A stretch of 64,000 nt of DNA from Ischnura elegans (lineage: Eukaryota; Arthropoda; Insecta; Odonata; Coenagrionidae), in the NCBI RefSeq assembly GCF_921293095.1, contig NC_060259.1, positions 22,575,812 through 22,639,811 on the forward strand, given 5' to 3'. Each line of letters begins with the position of its first letter. Position 1 is the first letter of the stretch. The notes beneath the pieces were generated by a model. That model made no database searches. It saw nothing but the letters and a program-made list of their open reading frames with translations, and was not told the DNA's origin. Positions 48,895 to 62,260 of this stretch are shown here, piece by piece. Made by a program: the position numbers and the translations under genes.

Positions 48895-49272
48895 TTAACC
48901 CTTTGAGTGCCAACCGGTTTTCCAGGAGTTAAGCTAAAAATGCGGAGGTATTTTTGCTAATATTGCGGTAGGTTAGGGAAAAAAATTAGGTCTCAAAAAA
49001 ACTAAAGGTATACATTCAAAAACTTTAAGAAAACTTTATTATATGTGGTTTCACCTTTTCAATGCGTTATTTGACGAATTTGTGGTAATATAAGTTAATT
49101 TTTTGTAATTAAAACAAAATTGTTAATGTTAAATAAAATGAATACTGACTGTTGAATTATAGTGAACAATCAGCATCTAAGAGAGACATAGCAGGAGCGA
49201 CATCGCGCTCCTTGCACTTTTCGCGAGAGATAGGAGGAGCGTGATAGCGCTCACTAGTACTTTAAGGGTTAA
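48895..49272. mobile_element. piggyBac-type MITE
   Basis: The stretch begins TTAACCCTTTGAGTGC and ends GTACTTTAAGGGTTAA. The ends are inverted copies of TTAACCCTT-(A)GAGTGC type, with TTAA at both edges (48895-48898 and 49269-49272), the piggyBac target. The 378-bp interior is non-coding. Near the right end, AGGAGCGACATCGCGCTCCT and a second GGAGCGTGATAGCGCTC give subterminal palindromes. Confidence 0.78.
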
Positions 49273-52200
49273 CCATGCAATGTGTTTACCAGTACATAAT
49301 TATGGGCATAGACTGCTTCTTTTATTACGCGAAAAATAGCCAAATCTTTTGGCAATAGTGTTAATGAGTCCAGGATTAAAGTTAAACGACAATAAGTAAT
49401 TTTCATCAACATGGAGACAAAACTGTATGACTGAAAGGGTTCAACAACTCCTCCAGATGGAACCTAATCAGTAGAGCTATTTTAAAACCAAGGCGTGGGT
49501 TACCCGGGGAATACCCTTTCGGCTACGTGCTTCAACTTGCATGCTGGTCACTGCCTCGTCATAGATGCTGCAGTCAACCATTCCCATAGTTCAGTCCACA
49601 CTGAGATCATCCGGTTCACCAGAACTGGTGGTATTATCCTAGATCCTCAATATAAACTATATATTTTGAACAAATTAAGTGAAAACTTTTTTGTACTCAG
49701 TTGTTGGGAGAATGCAACTTATTTCAAATGTGACAAGGAAATTGTCGTGGTCCGTCGCTCAGAGGCATTTCTAGTGATCGTTACCGGTGTTGTATAAACG
49801 ATCATGGATGTTTCAAACGACCTCCCCGTCAACTCGTTCCCTCAAATTTCTTTGCCCAAATGTGTGATGCATGACGAAATAAAAGGTTAAAAAAGACACT
49901 TTTTTCCATAGTATTATCACTCAGGGCTAGTTACTCTCCCTATTCCCCCTCTCACTAAAAGGATTTTCGATTCGCAGACTTGGGCAGAGTTTATGGGGGG
50001 GCAAAGAGATCCCGGCCCTCCTACTCAAATGGTAATTTGCTCAATAAAAGTGCAAAACCTGTGCATTGAAAATAAAAACATTACAATCCTTAACAAATTT
50101 TAGTCTCAGATACTACTTAAAGTCTTGTTTTCAGGGGCTATTTTAAACAAATTTTCCAGAAAAAATTAGAAGCAATGGAATACTCCCGTTTCCCTGGAGG
50201 TTGTTCCATACCCCTAAACCCCCTGCAGGATATTGCCCCCTCAAACTAAAACTCTTAACTTCGTCCATGATCCCAGAGCTCTATGACTTCGCCCTTGGTT
50301 TGATGCAGGGATCTTCCGATCAACAGCCAAGTACTCCACCCACTAGGATGACCAGACAATCAGATTCATTTCGCTACGGAAATTGACTGTGAGCTTGGAG
50401 TCATTGAAAATTTCATAAAGCAGAAGGGGAGGCGTGAAAAATAGTGTTCTCGGGGATGGTCATGCAGAGAGGCAAAGATCCTTCGGCGTCCCTCCCCCAG
50501 GGGAGTTGATCACAGGTGCACGATCGTTTTCCAGCACGGCTCCTCCTCACTATAAATCCCTCCAGCCGTTTGGACCAAAAAAGGTGAAGTCTGCTCGCGA
50601 GGACAAAAGATCTCTGGGGATATGGAGGGCCATGAGGTGACTCCATGTCCGCATTTCATTCCGCGGACCATGAAATCAAGTCGTAACACTTTTACGAGGC
50701 AAAGTAAATCATCAATTACTTCCAGCTGGGAGCGAAGTGAAGAGCTGCACAAGCCTCACTTTCCCATGGCCTTTTTCCCCCCGGGGGCGGCCGTGTTCAC
50801 ACATGCACCTGTTAACTTTGCCACTCCTCCCCGTTTTGCTGCATTAATGGCAAGGACGGGGAACGTATATCTTTTTTTCGTTTTTTTAACCTTAAGCAGG
50901 ATGAATACGCTTTACAAGCCTTGAGTGTTTGCAGCGAAGTTACTCACTCGCCCATGAAGATCCTCCTTGGACCGTGCACATTTTAAGAGCACGGACGACA
51001 TTTATGAAAAATTTTCAGCGAAATTTATACCACCCTCTCTACAATTTGCTTGCATTTCTGCGGTCTTGTTAGCAGGGAGTGAAAAGAACTGCAGAACCAT
51101 CTAGATGCTATAATTTACCTTTTAACACATTAAGAACTAATGACATCCACCTTGATTACGATTAAAAGTTAGCTAAAGCTTAATTTTGAATAAAACAATT
51201 TCAAACACTTAAATAAATCACTTTACCTCTTTGTAAACAACGTTAGACTGTTCTATGAACCCTCTCACCCCTCATAAGCATGACTCAACCTTCCACATAT
51301 TTTGCAAGCAATGACTTGAGGAATAATTGAACGTTTTTCATCTAAAAAGGATTCTTTTTCACAGTAAATGTACAAAAAACAGAGGAATTTTACGAGAAAA
51401 ACTCCTAATTCGTGCAAAAACACGTAAAAAACCAATGGGGTCAGGAAAACTTGCGCATCTTTTCATGTGCCGATAACTTCTTCAGCCTTGCTTTAACCAG
51501 TGAGTATTCCACGTATTCCACATTTCAGAAGTCAATTGTATATGAACAGCAATATGAGAACTAATGGCTAGTATTCAATGACACATTCAAATTTTTGTAC
51601 GCGTTTGAAATACAAAATGTCACACGGCCTTTAGGAAAAATATGCAGACGATCAATAAAAGTTACACTGACGTGAAACTAGCAAGCATCCAGAGTAAAAT
51701 GAAAAAAATGAAAACCTGATAATGTCTTTGGAAAAAAGACGTAGGTCATTACAACGAAAAAATATATATTTACCTTTTCTTGGACCATCGGAAATCAAGT
51801 TTAACTCAACAAATTTACCAATTGGTACCAGGATTGGATAGATGGATTTAATGGAATTTTAATGGATGGAATTTAAATATAATTTTATAATAATTGTATT
51901 CACAGGAAATACATAGATTTCTTCACTGTGTCCAATCTTCTATCTGCCAACGTATTGTCCAGATGTTAGGCTGTAATAAGGGGAATGTGATTATTTGTAG
52001 CTACAGAGAGGCTTGTAGAAATTAAATGGAAAAAAATTGTTTCGTCTCTTCACCTGAAGGATCGATGCGTGTCTAGAGAGTCTGAGACTCATATATACCA
52101 AAACAATGGACTGAGAGCCCTTGTATAAAAGTTTTTGCTCTAAGTCATGGTTTAAATATCTAATATTACAGATATTAAATAATTTGATAAATTCTATTTT

Positions 52201-55200
52201 CAGAGTCACGCCTAAAAATAGGCAGATTATCACTATCAACAGCATTCATTTGCAAGACATCGTGTCTGCAGTAAGTAAAAGAGATTTAAGATAGATAAAG
52301 TTCCAACCATATTAGTATTATCCATTTGTATTTATTTTCAGTAAACAAAATAGTTTTCAATTCACATTTTCCCTCCAAATACTACTAAAAGCAGCACCGA
52401 CAGCACCCATTTTCATCATAAAAATCCTTTTCACAACATAAAAATTATAGAGAGAAATTGATAAGGAGTAACATTCATGACATGGCAACTGATATTCAAA
52501 ATTTTCAGGGTGTCCTCTACGGGAAAAATCGAGATTTTCGGGGAATTAATACTCCTTGGCCGGACTTAGTCAACGTTAACAGTACCTTAAATATTAATCA
52601 TTTATCACTACTGCAAAATGTGGCACTTCTAACGTCATCACTGAGAAAATTATTCCCATCAAATCACAATTAGTTCTATTAAATAATTAAATATCAAATC
52701 CCTAAAGATCAAACAAATACCTGACGCGCATGCGAACAAAGCATGAAAAAAAGGTAAAGTTTACTCCAAGTGGATTTTGGAGTTAACATTGAAACAGTCT
52801 CACACATGCCAAGTAAACATGGGTGGAATTTGAGCACATCAGAATGGGTAATGACTAAAATGGTTGGTAAAACGCAACAAATTCCATTATTGCATCACCA
52901 CAGGCCAAACATGGTTGGAAGTTTCCCCAATCGTTCGTTATTTACGCTGATCAAATTAGTTCTTCATTGGACTACAGGGAGCCTTCAAATTAGACGTGAC
53001 GTCCGGGGCAGAGGTGCACGGTGCATCTAATAAACACACCCGAAGCTTTGGAAACACGCTCCAAATATCGACGTCGTGTTTAATTTCGACATAATTTCTA
53101 TCATTCGATCAATGTCTCAGTCACACGAGGATACTATTTTCTGTGCCTTGGTTTCGTCGGATGCAGTCAAATTAGAATAAAAATCTAAAAAAGCCGTCGG
53201 TTTCTGATAACGTTTAACGCAAAATATATAATAAAAAATGATGGACACTTTAGATGATAAATTTTATAGGATTCGGTCAATAGTTTTTACAGTTGAATGT
53301 GCTAGTAAACCGTTCAATGTTATTTTTGTACTTTATTCAGGAAACTCATATTAATTACAAATTCAAAATCATCATATTTTTTTTATTTTGATGGTACTTC
53401 CGTCATAAATTGGGATAAAAGACAATTTAGTATTTGAATTTAAATCTTACGTAATTTAACAAAAGAAATTGTTACTGGGAATTCCAATCCAAAAGGAATA
53501 TCAACCTACGTCGGATGCAATAGAGAAAGGATAACTTACTTAAACACCATATTGGAATTTTATAAATTAAAATAGTCACTTAAAACAATTTCATTTTTCT
53601 CTGAACATAGAATCTGAAGCAATTTAATAAAAATGTAACATGTCAATTTTCCTTATCTATAAGGATATTAATTAAAAAATGTTATCTGGCAATAAATGAA
53701 TGTGAGGATAACAAAAATTTCTATCCCGATCGCACGGTCATATATTGCCTCTTTCATAGACCCATAGTATTTGCTTTAAACGAACGAAATTACTATGAAA
53801 TGTTCACGACATTAGTGTAAACCAAATCAACATTAATTGTCTTACTTCGTAAATTTTACCTCGGAAATAAAACTGAAAGAAATACTTTACATATGAGATA
53901 AAGATACCTAAATATTGACAAGGCCTACTTCATATACCCGGAGAATTTCAAGACGCAGGTTAATTCACTTCTCCACTCAGTCTGAAACTAGTCCCAAATA
54001 TGGGCTCAAAGCCATAGACAGTGAATTCCATTTGGTATTTCCAAATACCACCTCATAAAATCTATCTCGCAGACCTGTTCGTCAACTGTCGAACTCAATG
54101 GTGGCGTCCATCCCCCGGAGATGCGACCTTTGGAAACACACTAGAGTCCAAGAAAGTAATCTGTACGACGTAAATTAGTCACTATCAACTAATAATTGGG
54201 CTCGAAGAGTTAAGTAGAGAAATTCATTGAAATATTTATTATACATCTTGGTTGTGGGGAAGTTTTAAGAGATTGGCGAAATTCACTAAGAGGTTTCAGC
54301 GTCGTGGTACCCATTCGTCGGTATTGGTAGCGCACAGTTCTAACTTCAGAATATGAAACAGTGCAGTACCATGAGTGGCTACTAAAAAAAGTCAACTAAT
54401 GAAACTTTGGTGAAGGAATTCATTTCCAAAAATAAGATGCCAACGATCATCTTCAAACTTCAGGTGTTCAGTGAAACATGCCTGTGCGTATTATCTTAAT
54501 CTATCACACATAAATATGTATTTTAGATACCTACTTATCAACCGAAGAACCCAAGTTGCAATTTAACATACCCACAAATTACGCTATTAGAAAAATTAAT
54601 AAATCAATGAGGAGTAAAAAATATTCAATCACAAACTCGTACATGGGTCTGAGTGAATCTCAGTATCAAATACGTTCTCGAAGTATTGACACGATTACAT
54701 TTTTAAATTAAAATGGTATTAATTTGAAACATAACTGATTTTGCCTAGAAGATAGTTAAATACGATAGCAGTTTTCCACCGTCGTCAATTTAACGTCAGA
54801 TTCAAGAACACTTGTAATTCTAATAAAAACCAAGTGACAATTTTTTTAAAAAAGAAAGAATATTGTTTGCGAAGAAGTTATGGCCATTTGGTCGATAGAT
54901 ATTTAATGAGGTGGAAAATACCAGAGTCAAACTACCATGTGCAGATGGGTATGTCAAATACAACCCTAATTACTAAGACATGCTCAAAAATCTTCTACTA
55001 TTTTAATGATGTTTCCTCGCTATTACCCATTATAAATTTAAAAGAAACAGAAATGAAAAATTTATGCCACCAAAACACTATAACCGTGTAACATATCGAA
55101 GTTGAAGTAACATAGAAGTTATCTAGAGGTTCTATTCCTTGAATTACTAAAGAATGGCACAGCAGTTACTTAGATCCAGCCACGGCCGTACCAAGCATTA

Positions 55201-56145
55201 CCAAAACATGAAAAACAGTGAGACATCCGGAAGAATAATTGAAATCTAGCTACTCATGGCAATAGTTGCTTCAAAGGAGCCTAATATTATAAAAACTCAC
55301 TTTTAGGCTCATGGGCGTGGATAATTCTCTTTGCTGAAATATATGCATGTATGTCATTACTGCTAAAACAACCAAGAGACAACTTCGAAATATCTCGTCA
55401 AGCAGTATAAGATGTTGCTACATGACTCCTCATAAACGGCCTAATATAGCATGAAAATGTACGTTTTCACAGTCATCAAAATTGCCGTACAAAATTATTG
55501 GGCAAAGAACCTCCAGAACGGCTGCATGTTAATATTATAATTATAACGCTGAATGACTTCTTCAATAAGTCATGCGATTTCCCCTAGTTATTTCAAGACC
55601 ACGCTAGCATGCAGCTGTACTCGACTACAAAGCAATATATAAGTCACCATCAGTAAAAAAAAGAAAACTGAGGCGGTGTACTCTGTAGATTCCTTAAGTG
55701 AGGGGCCCGTTGGAGGAGAGTGACTAGGGGGCGCAAAACTCTGGGAGGTAATAATTCCGCTCAGCACGCATCGTGGGACGGAATTTTCAAATTTGTGTTT
55801 TTATTACCAATGACTATATCCTTCCTTATTTCATCAAAATCTGCGAGAGCACCTCGTGAGTGTCTCAGTTGGGATCCTTTGGAGATGTGACTTGAATGAA
55901 AGCATTGAAGTCAGTCATAATGGTTATATAAAAGCCTAATATATGAGGCAAAACTAAAAGTAAAAGAAATAATAAAACACACGTCTGCAAGGTTGTTTAT
56001 TACAATGATATTGAAAAAAAATCATCAATTATATTGAAAAAATAGCCTTCCTACAAACTGATAAGAAATCTTACACTGCAAGGCAATCCAGGGAAAGGAA
56101 TAAGCCACCTCCTCCCAATCTGGATGCGTAAATTCTCACGCCTGT
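49273..56145. other. Long region without recognised gene
   Basis: Mostly AT-rich with chance frames. A GC-richer block at about 50160-50900 has overlapping frames without domains. GGAT/GGAA-rich short repeats occur at 51830-51875. I could not assign any gene or complete repeat here. Confidence 0.4.
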
Positions 56146-56545
56146 GCGATAGTCTCGCGCTTGGTTCCTGACCCCAGTGCGTTGTATTCTTCTAAGGATT
56201 CACCATGGGTCCTCATCCGCTGTTTTCCAAAACATTAGGGACTAAGCGGCCACCCAGCGTTTCTCGGGAGGGATAGTACCCAGAAAAGGTGAAACTTAAA
56301 ACTTGGAATTCATGGTCATGTTGACCTCTCAATGGGAAATAATGAAAGAACGCTAGAAGAACTACGATGTGTTGAATTCACGGTTATGAGGACAGCAAGG
56401 CTATTCATGTGCCATTTACCTGTGAATAGTGAATTTGCGAAAAAATGCCATGTTGGAGATGGAAGTCGCCTAATCGGCCTTCACCCCGCGCACAGTGCTC
56501 ACAAAGATACAAGCATTGAAGAATGAATGGGGATGTTATCGGAAG
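56146..56545 (+). repeat. Left arm of long inverted repeat
   Basis: Pairs with 58378-57977. It starts near CGATAGTCTCGCGCTTGG and ends ATGGGGATGTTATCGGAAG. The chance frame at 56332-56526 lies inside it and is not conserved in the partner arm. Confidence 0.75.
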
Positions 56546-57976
56546 CATTTCTATCAGAAGTCATTTCTGGCCTCAGTCATTCAAATCAACCTCAGGGGTG
56601 ACTCACGGGGTGAGCGAGTGGTAAAATGGATATAAGACAATATATATCCATGATTTCAATGTAGGCTTCAATTCACGAAGATATCATCAATCAGAAAACC
56701 ATTGGTGAGTCTTCTATTAAATTGTATCTTTCCTATAATTTGCATAAAGAAGCTTTTAAAGCAATGTGTAAAAAATAAATAGTGCCCATAAAAAGTAAAA
56801 ATCTATAAATAAGACGTCGAGGAAATGGCAAAACAGCTATCCGGCGAGTCAAAGGGCCTGTAAACGAAGATGGACGACTCACAGGATGGAGAAAAATTGC
56901 CGACCTGATGGATATTTTTGGAACAGCGATATCTGAAATCAAAATCCGGGTCCTTCTCGACGAGATTTCCGGTGCGCCCGGTCACAGTACAATGGACGCA
57001 ATTAGTTAGCCCTAACGGTTTCGCCTCGGTTTCGCCTCGCGTCGCCCCCCGAGTCTGAGCGCCCCCTCGTCCCACCCCCACGGGCAGGCAAACTCATCGC
57101 CTCCGCCCCCAGGCCCCCTATTCTACTCGGCCTCCGCCCCCGCCCGCCTCCGGGGGCGGTAGAAGGGGGCAAAACTGGGATGAGAGAGTCTGAGAACACG
57201 GTGGGTCCATAGGAGGCGGCCCAGTTCTTCTCCACTCCGCAGTTAATGAAAAGTTGATCCGGGTAAACCTCTACTGGGAATTCTGAGATGAAATTATCAA
57301 ACGTTCCAGCCCCGCTTCCTATCCGGCTGCTATCAGCCTACTCCTCCGCCCCATCCATATCGTGCTCCGAGGGTATAGGAAGGAGGGGTTGGGGGTATGA
57401 AGGGTGGGGAGTGCGTGCGTGAGCCGTTGGGGGAGTCGGAGGATGAGATGGTCATGTGATGGATTCTCTCGCATCCCGGCCATTAAACCCGACCGTCCCC
57501 CGTCCACGTAATTTCGTGCACGGTGACCATTTTTCGCCGTCACCGTCAAGTTTCCCCGCCTTCGTCAGGCGACAACAGGCGGCGCCGCCGATGACGCCCG
57601 TCCATTCAAAAGCCCGACTCTGACCTCCACAAAAGAGAGTGCGGAGGGATTATCCCCTCTCTCACAGAAACCACCAGTACATACGAGTTGTGCGTTCTGT
57701 TCACCTAGACATACAAATATCTCCAGAAGCACGCCATTTCTATTTAGATATCCATATATATTAATAGAGGAGGATGTGTGTTTGTCTCTCCGCTATGGGT
57801 TTCTATACGGCTGCATGGATTGCGGCAAAAATTGCTACACAGGTGCTCACGAAGCCCGTGGTGCTACTTTTGGTTGCGCCCGACGAGTCCTTTGCTACGA
57901 TTTCTCATTATCGAACCCAGCAAGTGCACTTTGCGCCACCTAGCACCCTTTCCCTATCCCCTACTTACTCTTCAAC

Positions 57977-58378
57977 CTTCCGATAACATCCCCATTAATT
58001 ATTAGATGCTTGTATATCTTTGTGAGCACTGTGCGCGAGGTGAAGGCCGATTAGGCGATTTCCAGTTCCAACACTGCATTTTTTGCGAATTCCCTATTCA
58101 CAGGTAAATGGCACATGAATAGCCTTGGTGTCCTTATAATCGTGAATTCAACACATCGTGGTTCTTCTAGCGTTCTTTCATTATTTCCCATTGAGAGGTC
58201 AACATGACCATGAATTCCAAGTTTTAAGTTTCACCTTTTCTGAGTACTATCCTTCCCGAGAAACGCTGGGTGGCCGACTAGTCCCTAATATTTTGGAAAC
58301 AGGGTATGAGTACCAAGGGTGAGTCCTTAGAAGAATACAACGCACTGGGTTCAGGAACCAAGTGCGAGACTTATTCGC
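57977..58378 (-). repeat. Right arm of long inverted repeat
   Basis: Reverse complement of the left arm with about one difference per ten bases. The longest shared run covers the block that includes AACTTGGAATTCATGGTCAT. Confidence 0.75.
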
Positions 58379-59748
58379 CTAGTCATCCTAGGCAGGGGTT
58401 TGGAGGGGAATGAACAAAAGGAAAGATACGAGACCGCAACAGGGAGCCCGCCTACTTCTCCGGAGTGAGGATAGGGTTGGAATGTGGGGGATAGCGAGAT
58501 CCCACGCCGTCATAAGGGCACGTAGGAGACTAGCAGCGAAACCATAATTTAATATTTCTAGAGTAAGGAAAGAATTTCCTAAGGGTAATAAAAACCCTGT
58601 GAATTTCCGTTCATCATTTTCTAAGGTTAGTTCTAGACCAATACAAAAAAATTCACATTTAAAAGCTTGACAGTATATTGTTTATCACTTACTCTACCTA
58701 TTTTACAGGTATTATTGGCCGTTTTTACCGCCCAGGTAATATGATGATTTTAACAGAACCTCCTAGCTCTTTCATTGCAGATGCACAGTCCAATTCTTCA
58801 TGGGTAAGGAAAGGCTGTAAATGGGAAATTTAAGAGTTCCAAGCGATATTGAATGCCTAGTGAGTTGAGCGTTTGACTTCTTATTAAAAAATATTACGTT
58901 CAAAACCAGGATGAAGACTTTAGACAACCAAATAAAAATCTTCTAAGTTCAACATGGTCCAAGGAGAGTAACTGATGTGGTAGCACATAGATGTAAGTAC
59001 ATACATGTACCCTAGCGGTGTGGTATTTACTTGCCAGTGGCTGAGTATAAAGCTGCATCATCAAATTTTCAGACTAATGTTTGGGTTAACACATTGAGTG
59101 AGCTATAGTACCATGGGAGTCGGCAGAACATTTTTAGGTGCCCGACCATGGGGCGCTATGTTGAGAGGTGTGGCGATAATATTTTGTATAAACAATGAAA
59201 CAGTATTAGTCTTGTGAAAACATGAAATTTTTGGTTTTCCTCATATGATTTTTTTTTAATTTTCAGAACACACTCTTCCTATTGAAATCACATAAGTAGT
59301 CAGTACAGTCATCACCCTAAATTTTCATGAGCCAGGGGGGGTGCAAGTGGACCCCCTGGGGCCCTTTCTTGGAGCCCACGTATAACACTTGTATTGAGCA
59401 TAATTAAAATTAAGCATTCATTTTTATCTTGCATTTAAATAGCCAAAAACTCACATGCATCCACGATCTAGAGGAAGGAAGAACTACCGAGCCGGGACCT
59501 GCACCAGGAATCTTTAAGTTATCATACCTTGCGTTAAACGTTACGTTTTACTTTTCGTTAAACGCAAACCCACCGCCATTAAGTCCGCTGAGGACTATTT
59601 CAACATTATTCACTGAACCTCATTAGCTGTAATAATATCACTAAACTCATAATTTGTCGCTTATTTTAGGCATACTTAATGACAACCATAAAATCTTTGA
59701 ACAATAGAATACAAATATCCAGCGCTGGTGTCATATTCCATAAATGAC
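58379..59748. other. Region without recognised gene
   Basis: A short G/C hairpin (CAGGGGG...CCCCCTG, about 59333-59361) is the only structured piece noted. Other frames are short and unassigned. Confidence 0.4.
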
Positions 59749-59750
59749 TA

Positions 59751-60046
59751 CAGTAGAGTGACGATTATTCGAAACTCGGTCATCCGAAACGTCGGTTAAC
59801 CGACACCCGAACAAAGGCTAAGTCACTAAGCCAAACCTGTGGGTACTATATGTGAAATACATACTTTGTGCGTTACCTGCACGTAATATTTCGTTATTTT
59901 GTGTCTAATCAAAAGGTATTTTGTGTTTCTAGACCAAAATCGTGTTTTTCCCCACCCTCAACAAAGAACTAGACTTAGTCTCCAGACGCTGTTATTATCT
60001 GAACACCCCTCTGCACCGATTCTTTCAGATAACCGACTCTCTACTG
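59751..60046. mobile_element. pogo/Tigger-type MITE
   Basis: The 296-bp non-coding element has ends CAGTAGAGTGACGATTATTC and, inverted, CAGTAGAGAGTCGGTTATCT. TA lies at 59749-59750 and 60047-60048. The CAGTAGAG...CGxTTATCxGA end pattern and TA target are typical of pogo/Tigger-group elements. No transposase fragment is present. Confidence 0.72.
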
Positions 60047-60048
60047 TA

Positions 60049-60736
60049 CATTAAGGACTTTCGTTAGAATTATCAATACCTCAGTATCGGTGAAAAATCG
60101 TTGTGGGAAAATTTTAATGATTAAATATATTATATATTTTTAGGGAAAGCTACGATTGATTTTGCTATATTCAGTCATCGAGATTTTATTTAAGTACTTA
60201 ACAGATATAAGTACCTCAAATATGTGACTTGACCCGCTCAACTGTAAAACATTATCACATTAGCAAAAACATACTTCATTCTCGAAACAATGCTCGCTGG
60301 CAATTTCTATACGATTATTGATATAAAGTTCAAGAAGTAACGTGTTCAATTTAGCAAGAATTTTGATAAAGATAATAAATTAATGACAACAGAGGCCAAT
60401 GGATCTTTAGAAAATCCAATTTTGATTGATAAATCTATCTTATTCAGCGAAACACGGCATTATTCTTTTTAATAAATTTCGAATTAAAATTCTACAGATA
60501 TTATTTTTTCAAAATTACTATTTAATGAAGATTATTTTTAGAACTGATTTGCCTAAAATATCATACTGCTGGTCGATATTCATAGAAAAAATTAACAACT
60601 TTTTCAACTAATTAAAAATATTTCATAAGTGAGAGTTTTATGCGGAATGAATGAAATTTCAAGTGGCTCATAAAAATTCCGGTTTAGAATAATCAAATTC
60701 TAATCCATGTTATCAAGCTAATTTTGCATAAAAAGA
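60049..60736. other. AT-rich sequence without recognised feature
   Basis: No feature recognised. Confidence 0.5.
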
Positions 60737-62260
60737 GTGTTTGTTTACCCACCGAAGGTTCTTCCAAGATATTTAAAAACTCCCATGAAGGCCGTTCACC
60801 GGTTCAACGAGTGCCTTGAGATAATTATGTCAGCACGTCCAATTACAGTCCTGAATGAAACAAAATGGAGACAACTAATTGCAAATACTTGTATCTACGC
60901 AGGAAGGCTTTGTAAGGAATTATGTATTTTATCATTCGAAAGCAGGAGCAATGAGGAGGGATGTTTTCTTGAGTATTCAATGAAAGTGGTTCTAACTCCG
61001 CTCGCGAGAATGAAGAAAGCTATGGAATTCAGAGTATTATCAAGTATAGGACGCAATTGCAACCAATAGAGGTAGTTAATTATAGGATATTAAACGGATG
61101 AATGGAGGCAAGGGCTTACGAGTATTTGGGCGAAGATCAGTTTGGATTCAGATGAGGAAAGTCGACTTGAAATGTAAAAGCGGCTATGAGATTCCTAAGG
61201 GATAGGAACCAACAGTGTAACCCGGACGTGTATGCTTCGTAGATTTTACAAAAGCATTTGATAGACTAGCCTAGATAGTGTTAATGGACATTCTTAATAA
61301 AATATACGTACATTGGAGAAATAGACGACACATTAATGATCTGTATATGGCTCAGACTGTGCAAGTGAGGGTAGCGGACAGAAAATGAATGTGGGTAATC
61401 ATTGGCCAAGGGGTAAAGCTGTCCACTATTGCCATCACGGTTAAACATTTATGCTAAGGGACGGGAGGCATGTATGGGATAAGTTGGAGCAGATATTTAA
61501 GTCGGGGAAATAATGACTAAACTGGTGAGGTTCGAAGGTGATCAGCCGTTGATTAAGCAGTCAACGAGAGGGTTGCAGGCTTTAGTAGACGCGTTAGATA
61601 AGATTTTTGAGGAAGGTGGCATGATAATAATGCAGAAGAAGACTTAATTTTTGCGGTTTCGTTAAGTAAGTATCACGAGCAAAGAATATGTGGCTCAAGA
61701 TGAAAGTAGGTGGGTAAAAATTTGAGCAGGTAGAGCAAAAGTACTATTTGAGCAGATCATTTGGGGAAAAGGCAGCAGTAAGGACACTAAGAAATTATGT
61801 CATCAAAGGGAGCAATCATGGTCGGGAAGGAAATTATAAGATGATCACTATGTGAGAGTTTAAATAATAGGCCAGAGAAGAGTCTGATGTGGAGTGCAGC
61901 ACTTTACGGTGCGGAAACGTGGGCTCTTAGAAGGGAGGATATGAGAAGACTGGAGGAGTTCGTGATGTAGACATGGATATGAATAGAGAAGGTGAAGTAG
62001 TCGGCGAGGAGGAGGAACGACGAAGTGCTGGACATGGGGAATGAGGAGAGGCAACTTCTAAATGAGATACGGAGGAGACAGATACAGTTTGGATGGAGCG
62101 AGTAGTGAGTTGGGAGGGCATGTTGAAAAGAGTATTTGAGGGTAGTACGTTGGATAAACGATGGAGAAGAAGGAATGGAGTAGGATATTTATATCGAATA
62201 AAAGAGAACGGGCGCTGTTATGATTTAAAGAGGGATGTCAAAGAAGGGAGGGGTGACCAC
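60737..62260 (+). pseudogene. Decayed LINE reverse transcriptase
   Basis: From about 61098 the plus strand encodes RT landmarks in shifting frames. MEARAYEYLGEDQFGFR comes first, then CFVDFTKAFDRL with the first catalytic Asp at 61242-61244. LVRFEGDQ near 61520 marks a mutated FADDQ site and is followed by STRGLQALVDALDKI. Then come SLMWSAALYGAETWALRRED (near 61877-61938) and EVLDMGNEERQLLNEIRRRQ (near 62020-62080). The order equals that of other arthropod LINE RTs, and the sequence is distinct from the copy at 46-47 kb. Many stops and the lost second Asp pair make it inactive. The open frame at 60737-61069 (110 codons) precedes it; I cannot show that it belongs to the element. Confidence 0.72.

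Larger units (their letters stand above)
56146..58378. mobile_element. 2.2-kb element with ~400-bp inverted arms
   Basis: The left arm (56146-56545) and right arm (57977-58378) are inverted copies, about 90% identical by eye, with small indels. The interior (56546-57976) includes a GC-rich, CpG-rich section at 56950-57660, unlike both the arms and the genome around. No transposase was recognised. The outer ends recur alone at 42330-42401, so the arms are a dispersed repeat. It may be a fold-back type element, or two opposed insertions of one repeat around a stretch of host DNA. No target duplication was clear. Confidence 0.7.

Noticed and set aside
58260..58290. CCGAGAAACGCTGGGTGG, considered as part of a ribozyme
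   Set aside because: No CUGANGA core or paired stems at the right distance; it belongs to the long inverted repeat.
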